Source of the DNA: an uncultured Flavobacteriaceae bacterium
Lineage (GTDB): Bacteria > Bacteroidota > Bacteroidia > Flavobacteriales > Flavobacteriaceae
Reading direction: 5' to 3'
Length of the DNA: 61,271 nucleotides
NCBI GenBank assembly: GCA_947486785.1
Contig: CANKUU010000010.1
Coordinates: forward strand, 1-61,271
The notes beneath the pieces were generated by a model. The model searched no databases, was not told where the DNA came from, and was given only the letters and a program-made list of their open reading frames with translations. A program made the translations under genes and the position numbers. The first letter of the stretch is position 1. Each line of letters starts with the position of its first letter. Positions 54,255-61,271 of this stretch are shown here, piece by piece.

Positions 54255-55331
54255 ATGATAAATCAAATAAGAATTTTTAGATTACTTACATTGTGTTTGA
54301 TAGTATTTTGTTTTACCGACTGTAATAGAGATGATTCTTTGCAAGATTCATTCACAGATAATCAGGAGACTATAGATGACGATATAGATAATGATACTGA
54401 TGACAACGAGAATAATGACAATACAAATGATCAAGAGCCTACAGGTGACGACATAGATGGTGATACGGATGACAATGAAAATAATGACGACACAGATGAT
54501 TCGGAAGATGGTGATGGAGAAATCACAGAAATTACGCTATATAAGGTTGTAGAAGGCAACATAACAAAAGTTAAAGATTATGAAGTAACTGGTTCTAGTC
54601 TTGAGTTTCAAAATGATATTGCCAAACATCAAGAAATTTGGGAGCTCACTAAGAAAGTAATTCCGCAGAACCAGATGAATTTGATAACTGAATTTTTAAT
54701 TTTTTCCGGCGGTTCGTCAGGTATAGCAGGTTATGTAGTTGAAAAAGTGGATGACTTATCAAAATGGCATTTTGCTATAGCTATTGATTATGCCTATGAA
54801 GGTGGGTTTAATAAGGATGGCGAACTTGTACACACGTTAATTCATGAATTTGGTCATGTTTTAACTCTAAATATTACTCAGGTAGACGCTACGATAAGCG
54901 ATGAAGATTGCATGAATTATTTCACAGGTGAAGGTTGTGCTAAACCTGAGGCCTATATCAATCTATTACAAACAAGGTTTTGGGCTGATATTGAAGATGA
55001 GTTTAATGCTATATCTACAGAAGAAGAGCATGCCGCTTTTTACACTAAATACCGAGATAGATTTGTAACTAATTATGCTGCTACCAATCCAGGTGAAGAT
55101 ATCGCTGAAGTTTTTGCAAGATTTGTTATTCGTGCAGGCGGCGTAAATGGTAATGCAATTACTGAACAAAAAATTCAGTTAATGTACGATGCCGAAGAAC
55201 TTACTGCTGTACGTGATTATATTCGTCAAAATGATATTGTTGCAAAGAGATCTACTTTTTTACCTGCTGAAAAATTAAAACGAATACATTTTTGCGGCAC
55301 GACTCGTAAAAGAGCTAATTCTAAATTTTAA
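54255..55331 (+). CDS. Putative HExxH zinc metallopeptidase lipoprotein
   Basis: I start at ATG 54255 (358 aa). A longer frame would start at TTG 54225. The lipobox is at Cys23 (CFTDC). Residues 40-90 are a linker rich in Asp/Asn/Glu with an 18-residue unit present twice. The zinc motif is HEFGH (197-201), and the segment GEDIAEVFARF about 100 residues later may give the third ligand (Glu). The C-terminal part has KRSTFLP. It looks like a secreted or surface peptidase. No prodomain is visible. Confidence 0.75.
   Translation: MINQIRIFRLLTLCLIVFCFTDCNRDDSLQDSFTDNQETIDDDIDNDTDDNENNDNTNDQEPTGDDIDGDTDDNENNDDTDDSEDGDGEITEITLYKVVEGNITKVKDYEVTGSSLEFQNDIAKHQEIWELTKKVIPQNQMNLITEFLIFSGGSSGIAGYVVEKVDDLSKWHFAIAIDYAYEGGFNKDGELVHTLIHEFGHVLTLNITQVDATISDEDCMNYFTGEGCAKPEAYINLLQTRFWADIEDEFNAISTEEEHAAFYTKYRDRFVTNYAATNPGEDIAEVFARFVIRAGGVNGNAITEQKIQLMYDAEELTAVRDYIRQNDIVAKRSTFLPAEKLKRIHFCGTTRKRANSKF
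54378..54500. repeat. Duplicated 54-bp unit in acidic linker
   Basis: Two copies of a 54-bp unit (54378-54431 and 54447-54500), 15 bp apart, each encoding an 18-residue Asp/Asn-rich segment. They are close but not identical, so this is an older duplication than the VNTR of the divergent gene. Confidence 0.7.
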
Positions 55332-55333
55332 TT

Positions 55334-55750
55334 ATGAAGTACATGATTCTAATTCTAGTGTTTAGTTTATTTTCATGTAGAAGTGCTAAAAAGCACCCTG
55401 ATATGAAAAAAGAAACTTTTGCGTTATTTTCAAAAGGAAAATGTTTAGGCAACTGCCCCGTTTATGATATCACCATATTTACAGATGGTAGCTATCGGTA
55501 TGTTGGTGTTGACAAAGTAAAACATAAAGGCGAAAAATTAGGTACGCTCTCTATCGATCAGCTGGCTGAACTAAAAACACTTTTGAGTAAGGACTTAAAT
55601 AAAACAGAAGCGTTCAAGAGAATTCGCGATAAACCAATTACCTCATTCATCTTTAAAGAGCAAACACATCGTTTTTACCCTTCAAAAACGAGCCCTGAAT
55701 TATTAGAGATTAATGGCTGGTTTAATAAATTGACCGCGTCATTCGAATAA
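55334..55750 (+). CDS. DUF6438-type lipoprotein
   Basis: The 138-residue protein has a lipobox (LFSC, Cys15) and the conserved block SKGKCLGNCPVYDITIF (two Cys, residues about 34-50), then DGSYRYVG, typical of DUF6438. It starts 2 bp after the metallopeptidase gene and is likely co-transcribed with it. The function is unknown. Confidence 0.8.
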   Translation: MKYMILILVFSLFSCRSAKKHPDMKKETFALFSKGKCLGNCPVYDITIFTDGSYRYVGVDKVKHKGEKLGTLSIDQLAELKTLLSKDLNKTEAFKRIRDKPITSFIFKEQTHRFYPSKTSPELLEINGWFNKLTASFE

Positions 55751-56242
55751 TTACCTTTGTTATAAAAAATCGACAATAATACGTACAAAATAAGCATCTA
55801 TGCATTAAAACTGGCACGCTTGCTCTTCCAAAACAGGAAGTTTGGAAGAAAATAAATTTTGGCTAAATTGTTAGATCTTTTTTCAAAATTCGTTTTTAAA
55901 AAAATTATACCTAGGTTTTTTTAAAACTGTCGAAATGTTTTTAACCAGTACTACCTCTAATGGAAATAAATCACTTTTACTTTTTTTCTTTGATTAACTA
56001 CCACCATCCACCTTTTAGGTAGATTTTTTCCTAGAAATTAGGTATTATCTAAAACCTATCATAATTCTACAATCGCATTAGCACTTACCTATTTGAAAAA
56101 TATTCTTGAGAAATACTACATCATAAATGAGCTTAGAAAAGATAAGGCTAACTATGACTTGCAATTACTAAATTAGGCGAAAAAAGAAAGAAAAAATCAC
56201 AAAAAAGTACAGTTTATTTTAACAAGAATAAAAAGACGATAA
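55751..56242. other. 492-bp gap between convergent genes
   Basis: No gene can be supported. A hairpin TCTTCCAAAAC/GTTTGGAAGA (55824-55849) lies 74 bp after the DUF6438 stop and could terminate it, although no T-run follows. A second hairpin AATCAATT/AATTGATT (56241-56260) overlaps the stop of the AraC gene. Confidence 0.4.
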
Positions 56243-57148
56243 TCAATTTTCTAATTGATTACGATATACTTTTGGTGATACTCCCATATGCTTTTTAAAT
56301 AATCTAGAAAAATAGAGTGGATCTTGAAAACCAACTCTAAAACTTATTTCCTTGATATTAAAATCGCTATACTTGAGATACTCACAAGCCCTTTGTACTT
56401 TTTTAAGATTAAAAAAATGAATTAAAGAATAACCGGTACGCTTTTTAAAGAGACCAAATATATAGGATTGAGAGTAGTTGAACCTTGAAGTTATTTCTTG
56501 AGATTTTAGTGGCTTCTCTACATTATCTTCTAAGAAAGCAATAATCCTATTTACTATTTTTCCATCACCTATTTCAGAGGTCACAGTTTCGTAGTCATGA
56601 TAAATAAAAGTAGCTAAAAAAGATAAGCCCAGAATATTTGCTAATTCTAGTTGAGTTTCTAAATAATTATTTTTTAGTATCGTATAAATTTGATCGAATT
56701 TTTTAATAATTACACTCTCATAAGGTACAGGCATTGCTCTTGCTCCCTTAACATTATACCTTGCAAATAAATCAGCCGCAGCAGCACCATCAAAATGCAT
56801 CCAATAAATAGACCACGGTTTTCTTTCATTTGAACCATAAGTATGTGGCGTCTTCTTGGGTATTATTATAAAATGATTTGGAGAAACAATTATTCTTCGT
56901 TTATTTATTTTCAACCAACCTTCACCCGCTGTACAGTAAATAAAAATATATTGCTTTGCGCCTTCGGTACGCATTCTTAGGTGGTGATTAGCCTTTGGAT
57001 AAAATCCAATATTGGTGATGAAAAATGATTTGGTTACGTTACTTTTCTTCAGAACTTTTTTCACGTTATCAGGCAGAATTATCGAGCGCTGCCCTAAAAA
57101 TCCATCTCTTAACGTAGTATTTTCCATGTTTATTTTATGATCGTCCAT
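56243..57148 (-). CDS. AraC-family transcriptional regulator
   Basis: I start at ATG 57148 (301 aa). The frame extends to a TTG at 57154. The N-terminus is a cupin-like ligand-binding domain of AraC type (VSPNHFIIIPKKTPHTYGSN) and the C-terminus two HTHs (SRFNYSQSYIFGLFKKRTG, then ISFRVGFQDPLYFSRLFKK, ending GVSPKVYRNQ). It is divergent from the sugar-porter gene with 130 bp between, and probably activates it in response to the sugar. Confidence 0.92.
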   Translation of the reverse strand: MDDHKINMENTTLRDGFLGQRSIILPDNVKKVLKKSNVTKSFFITNIGFYPKANHHLRMRTEGAKQYIFIYCTAGEGWLKINKRRIIVSPNHFIIIPKKTPHTYGSNERKPWSIYWMHFDGAAAADLFARYNVKGARAMPVPYESVIIKKFDQIYTILKNNYLETQLELANILGLSFLATFIYHDYETVTSEIGDGKIVNRIIAFLEDNVEKPLKSQEITSRFNYSQSYIFGLFKKRTGYSLIHFFNLKKVQRACEYLKYSDFNIKEISFRVGFQDPLYFSRLFKKHMGVSPKVYRNQLEN

Positions 57149-57278
57149 ACTCAAACTGTGTTAAAAAATGTAATTTTCCGTTTTGTTTTGATTCACTTTT
57201 TTGAAAGTAAGTTTCTGATAAATAGTGAAGTCCTTTACAATAATATGAAATTAAATCATCTATATATCAGCCGTAAAC

Positions 57279-58676
57279 ATGAAAGTTGAAAAGCTTAATT
57301 TAACGTATATACTTTTCTTGGCATTAGTTTCTGCTATGGGAGGTTTTCTTTTTGGATATGATTGGGTAGTTATAGGTGGCGCAAAGCCTTTTTATGAACC
57401 CTATTTTTCAATAACAAATTTACCTGCCGCGCAAGGTTGGGCACTTAGTAGTGCCTTAGTGGGCTGTATTGTTGGCGCTTCAATATCTGGGGTTTTAGCT
57501 GACAAATATGGTCGAAAAATACCGCTAGTATTAGCTGCAGTTTTGTTCATTATTTCTGCCTTTGGTACTGGCTACAGTAGCAGTTTTACTGAATTTATTG
57601 TTTACAGAATTGTTGGAGGTGTTGGTATAGGACTCGCCTCTACGATTTCACCAATGTATATTGCTGAAATTTCACCTTCGAAATATAGAGGTCAATTTGT
57701 TGCATTAAACCAACTGACTATTGTGGTAGGTATCTTGGGCGCGCAAATTGTTAATTGGTGCATCGCTGAAACAGTACCTACCCAAGAAGCAGAAGCCTTA
57801 GCATTAGCTTCTTGGAATGTTAGCACGGGATGGCGCTGGATGTTTTGGGCAGAACTTGCGCCTGCACTACTGTTCTTTATTTTACTTTTTTTCATTCCTG
57901 AAAGCCCTAGATTTCTAGCAAGTAATAACAAAAAAGATAAAGCCCTTGATATCTTGTTTAAAATTGGTGGAGCGGCCTATGCTACAAAAGAAGTTAATGC
58001 AATTTGCCAAACGCCTCAAATTAAAACCACAGCTACCGAAAAGGATGATCGAAATTTTAACTCCAGATTATACCCTATAATGTTAATTGGTATTGTTTTA
58101 GCCATTTTTCAACAATGGTGTGGCATCAACATCATTTTCAATTATGCACAAGAAATTTTTTCAGCTGCCGGTTATAGCGTAGGAGATATGCTCTTTAATG
58201 TAGTAATAACCGGAGGGGTAAATTTGATTTTTACAGTTTTAGCCATACGTAAAGTTGATTCATGGGGACGTAGAAATTTATTGCTATTTGGTTCAATAGG
58301 TCTTGCTTTTGTTTATGCATTACTAGGAGGAGCCTATTATTTCGAATTTCAGGGATGGCCAATATTGCTCTTAGTTGTATGTGCAATAGCGATCTATGCC
58401 ATTTCATTAGCACCCGTTACATGGGTCGTTATTTCAGAAATATTTCCGACGAGAATACGCGGTCGGGCAATGTCTTTGGCAACATTTTCGTTGTGGGTTG
58501 CCTCTTTTGTTTTGGTATTTACCTTCCCCTTACTAAATGAGGCTCTTGGAGCATACGGAACCTTTTGGGCCTACAGTATAATCTGTATTTTAGGTTACTT
58601 TTTCATAAAAAATAAGTTGCCAGAAACCAAGGGTAAAAGCTTAGAAGAAATTGAAAATATTTTATTAAAAAAATAA
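57279..58676 (+). CDS. MFS sugar-porter (SP family) transporter
   Basis: The 465-residue protein has 12 membrane spans and the SP signatures: GGFLFGYDWVVIGGA, DKYGRKIP, GGVGIGLAST, PESPRFL, the QQWCGINIIFNYA segment of sugar binding, FPTRIRGRAMS and PETKGKSLEEIE. It resembles XylE/AraE-type H+:sugar symporters. It is the first gene of a unit with the DUF5107 protein, 10 bp before its ATG. Confidence 0.93.
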   Translation: MKVEKLNLTYILFLALVSAMGGFLFGYDWVVIGGAKPFYEPYFSITNLPAAQGWALSSALVGCIVGASISGVLADKYGRKIPLVLAAVLFIISAFGTGYSSSFTEFIVYRIVGGVGIGLASTISPMYIAEISPSKYRGQFVALNQLTIVVGILGAQIVNWCIAETVPTQEAEALALASWNVSTGWRWMFWAELAPALLFFILLFFIPESPRFLASNNKKDKALDILFKIGGAAYATKEVNAICQTPQIKTTATEKDDRNFNSRLYPIMLIGIVLAIFQQWCGINIIFNYAQEIFSAAGYSVGDMLFNVVITGGVNLIFTVLAIRKVDSWGRRNLLLFGSIGLAFVYALLGGAYYFEFQGWPILLLVVCAIAIYAISLAPVTWVVISEIFPTRIRGRAMSLATFSLWVASFVLVFTFPLLNEALGAYGTFWAYSIICILGYFFIKNKLPETKGKSLEEIENILLKK

Positions 58677-58686
58677 TTCGTCGCAA

Positions 58687-61271
58687 ATGGAGAAAGTAAG
58701 AGCCTGGAAAGAAAAGGTAACTATTCCTACATATGATATTGGTGAACCAGAAAAATATCCAGTTTTCTTAGACAAAAGAGTATATCAAGCGAGTAGTGGT
58801 GTGGTTTATCCGAATCCAGTAATTGAGTATATAAGTGATGAAAAGAAAGATAAAATTTGGGAAGCAATTTATCTAGAAAATTACTATATCAAAATTATGA
58901 TATTGCCTGAATTGGGCGGCAGAATTCAAATGGCCTATGATAAAATTAGAAAAAGACACTTTGTTTATTTTAATCATGTTATTAAGCCAGCATTAGTAGG
59001 ACTAACAGGGCCGTGGATTTCTGGCGGCATAGAATTTAACTGGCCACAACACCATAGGCCTAGTACGTATGAACCTATTGACGCAACGATTGAAGATAAT
59101 GAGGACGGAAGTAAGACCGTATGGGTTAGTGAAGTAGAGCGTATGTTCAGAACTAAAGGAATGGCAGGTTTTAGGCTATATGAAGATAAAGCTTATTTAG
59201 AAATTGAAGCTAAACTTTACAATCGTACTTCACAAGCACAAACATTTTTATGGTGGGCAAACCCTGCAGTAGCCGTTAATGAACACTATCAAAGTGTATT
59301 TCCACCAGACGTAAATGCCGTTTTTGATCATGGCAAGAGAGATGTCTCAGAGTTTCCGATAGCCAAAGGCGAATATTACAAAGTAAACTATGCCCCTGGC
59401 ACAGATATTTCAAAGTACAAAAATATACCCGTGCCTACATCGTATATGGCAATCACTTCAGATTATGACTTTATTGGCGGCTATGAAAACGATACAAAAG
59501 GTGGTCTATTACACGTAGCTAATCATCATATTTCTCCTGGAAAAAAACAATGGACATGGGGTAATGGCGAATTTGGAAAAGCATGGGATAGAAATTTAAC
59601 AGACTCTGATGGCCCTTACATAGAACTAATGTGCGGCGTTTATACCGATAACCAACCAGATTTTGCTTGGATGCACCCCTATGAGGAGAAAACCTTTAAG
59701 CAGTATTTTATGCCGTATTACAACGTTGGTATGGTAAAAAATGCTTCTACTGATGCGTTGGTAAATCTAGAAATTAATAACAATACTGTTCGGGCAAAGA
59801 TTCATGTTACCAGTTCTTTTCCGAATGCTACGGTATTACTGATAGATGATGAAGGTATAGTTTATGAAGAAACGAAAGATTTAAACCCCGAATTTGGTTA
59901 CGACGAGACCATTACGCATGCTGTTCCTGAAAATGGAAAACTGACCCTTGTTCTTAAAAACAAACATGATGATGTAGTAATATCTTGGACGTATCATGCT
60001 ACCACAGAAAAAAAGGAAATTCCAGAACCAGCTAAAGCGGCAAAACTACCGCAAGAAATAGACGATATGGAATCGCTCTATTTACAGGGGCAACATTTAG
60101 AACAGTATCGTCATGCCACCTATGACCCTACCTCTTATTATTTAGAGGGGCTCTCAAGAAACCCAAACGATGCCAGATGTAATAACGCAATGGGACTTTG
60201 GTATTTAAAAAGAGGAAGGGTTAAGCTTGCGCTTCCATATTTCGAAAGAGCCATAAAAACAATTACCACATACAATCCCAATCCGTACGATGGTGAACCT
60301 TTTTTCAATAAGGGATTAGCTTTAAAATTTTTAGGAAGAATAGATGAAGCCTATAAGTCATTTTACAAATGTATTTGGAATAGTGCTTGGCAAGATGCAG
60401 GTTACTTTAACTTAGCTCTTATAGACACACAAAAGGGCAACTATCATAAGGCATTAGAACTTGTAGAAAAGTCGCTCATCAAAAATTGGCATAATCACAA
60501 GGCAAGACATTTAAAAATAGCACTTCTAAGAAAATTAAATAAAACTACAGAAGCCACTATTTTAGCTAATGAGAGTATTACGCTAGATTCATTTAATTTT
60601 GGTGCACTTTATGAAAATTATCTTTTAGACAAGCTACCAAGTACACTATCAAAATTTAAAGCATTAATAAGAGATAACGTACATAACTACTTGGAGTATG
60701 CAATCGATTATGCCCAGGCAGGCCTTTTCGAAGAAGCCATAAGCATATTAGAGATTTATACTAGTAAAAAAGAGAAATATTATCCTATGGCTGCCTATTT
60801 TCTAGGCTGGTTTAGCGAGCAAATGGGTAATATAGAAAAAGCAAAAGAATACTATGCTAAAGGGCAAATTATGCCCTCGGATTACTGCTTTCCTAATCGC
60901 ATAGAAGCGGTACAAGTGCTCGAAGCAGCGATACATCTAAACCCAAATGATGGACGCGCACTTTATTACTTAGGCAATTTATGGTATGCAGCAAAGCAAG
61001 TTGAAAAAGCAAAAGAATGCTGGGAGCGTTCAATAAAATTAGATAAAAAAAATCCTATTTGTCAGCGTAATTTAGCTCTTCTTTATTACAACAAAACAAA
61101 ACAAAAAAACTTAACCGAAACGCACCTAAAACATGCCTTAGCGCTAGATGGAGATAACCCAAGATTGTTGATGGAATATGATCAGCTTCTTAAAAAACAA
61201 AATGTCTCCCTAGCGCAAAGAATTGAAAATCTTGATGAAAACTTATCTCTTGTGCAAGCTCGAGATGACCT
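58687..61271 (+). CDS. DUF5107 plus TPR protein (partial, cut by window end)
   Basis: An open frame runs from ATG 58687 to the window end without a stop (861 codons seen). The N-terminal half begins MEKVRAWKEKVTIPTYDIG and contains ILPELGGRIQM, GPWISGGIEFNWPQHHRP and GPYIELMCG, a mutarotase-like beta-sandwich of the DUF5107 type. From about residue 470 (NPNDARCNNAMGLWYLKRG) TPR repeats follow. It lies 10 bp after the sugar-porter stop and is probably a cytosolic sugar-handling or scaffold protein of that locus. The C-terminus is missing. Confidence 0.85.
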   Translation, partial: MEKVRAWKEKVTIPTYDIGEPEKYPVFLDKRVYQASSGVVYPNPVIEYISDEKKDKIWEAIYLENYYIKIMILPELGGRIQMAYDKIRKRHFVYFNHVIKPALVGLTGPWISGGIEFNWPQHHRPSTYEPIDATIEDNEDGSKTVWVSEVERMFRTKGMAGFRLYEDKAYLEIEAKLYNRTSQAQTFLWWANPAVAVNEHYQSVFPPDVNAVFDHGKRDVSEFPIAKGEYYKVNYAPGTDISKYKNIPVPTSYMAITSDYDFIGGYENDTKGGLLHVANHHISPGKKQWTWGNGEFGKAWDRNLTDSDGPYIELMCGVYTDNQPDFAWMHPYEEKTFKQYFMPYYNVGMVKNASTDALVNLEINNNTVRAKIHVTSSFPNATVLLIDDEGIVYEETKDLNPEFGYDETITHAVPENGKLTLVLKNKHDDVVISWTYHATTEKKEIPEPAKAAKLPQEIDDMESLYLQGQHLEQYRHATYDPTSYYLEGLSRNPNDARCNNAMGLWYLKRGRVKLALPYFERAIKTITTYNPNPYDGEPFFNKGLALKFLGRIDEAYKSFYKCIWNSAWQDAGYFNLALIDTQKGNYHKALELVEKSLIKNWHNHKARHLKIALLRKLNKTTEATILANESITLDSFNFGALYENYLLDKLPSTLSKFKALIRDNVHNYLEYAIDYAQAGLFEEAISILEIYTSKKEKYYPMAAYFLGWFSEQMGNIEKAKEYYAKGQIMPSDYCFPNRIEAVQVLEAAIHLNPNDGRALYYLGNLWYAAKQVEKAKECWERSIKLDKKNPICQRNLALLYYNKTKQKNLTETHLKHALALDGDNPRLLMEYDQLLKKQNVSLAQRIENLDENLSLVQARDD

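Noticed and set aside
56241-56260. Hairpin AATCAATT/AATTGATT as terminator of the AraC gene
   Set aside because: It overlaps the stop codon and has no T-run on either strand.

Overview
The window looks like chromosomal DNA from a low-GC marine-type member of the Flavobacteriaceae (Bacteroidota). The evidence is AT-rich DNA, a SusC/SusD pair, many Bacteroidota-style lipoproteins with an SPII cysteine, a fused CcoNO cbb3 oxidase subunit, and a single-haem CcoP. There are no phage, transposase, CRISPR or rRNA genes. One tRNA gene, tRNA-Leu(TAG), is present. Genus cannot be fixed from sequence alone.

Layout. (1) 253-10452, minus strand: a tight six-gene unit reading susC, susD, SGNH hydrolase, SLC13/DASS anion symporter, a lipoprotein with two lamin-tail-like repeats, and an alpha/beta-hydrolase lipoprotein. 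It ends in a clear terminator at 183-210. A divergent gene at 10632 encodes a membrane-anchored protein with an HTH-like N-terminus, preceded by an array of small dyads. There are no glycoside hydrolases, so this may be an outer-membrane uptake system for an esterified or organic-acid substrate rather than a glycan. (2) 12323-25893: housekeeping genes (tRNA-Leu, M20 peptidase, PhnA/YjdM, DUF4407, YdjM, a membrane-bound MutS-like ATPase, YjbR, Dabb, DUF4230, cyclase, HemW, RuvC, TonB-C-like lipoprotein, DUF456). (3) 26164-33682: nitroreductase, then a LysR regulator divergent from a complete hutH-hutI-hutU-hutG histidine degradation operon. (4) 34370-35350: a stand-alone HARE-HTH plus PD-(D/E)XK-like protein. 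(5) 35399-45517: an FNR-like regulator divergent from the cbb3 oxidase assembly and structural cluster ccoI-ccoS-ccoNO-ccoQ-ccoP-ccoG-ccoH, a TauE/SafE-like protein and an unknown membrane protein. (6) 46374-49115: group III truncated haemoglobin, a universal stress protein and oxygen-independent hemN. (7) 49302-52172: a sugar nucleotidyltransferase overlapping a kinase, then an MscS channel. (8) 52210-55750: a SASA/CE6-like esterase lipoprotein divergent from a metallopeptidase lipoprotein and a DUF6438 lipoprotein. (9) 56243-61271: an AraC regulator divergent from a sugar-porter MFS protein and a DUF5107/TPR protein cut by the window end.

How it works together. The best regulatory signal is three FNR-type boxes (TGAT/C-N4-ATCA), upstream of ccoI, ccoS and hemN. 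Each has an AATTTT element starting exactly 30.5 bp from the dyad centre, which points to one microaerobic regulon probably controlled by the adjacent FNR-like protein. That protein has an Asn where E. coli FNR has its third N-terminal iron-sulfur cysteine. The strongest candidates for undescribed biology are the SusCD/DASS/esterase locus with its transmembrane regulator, and the lone HARE-HTH nuclease-like protein.
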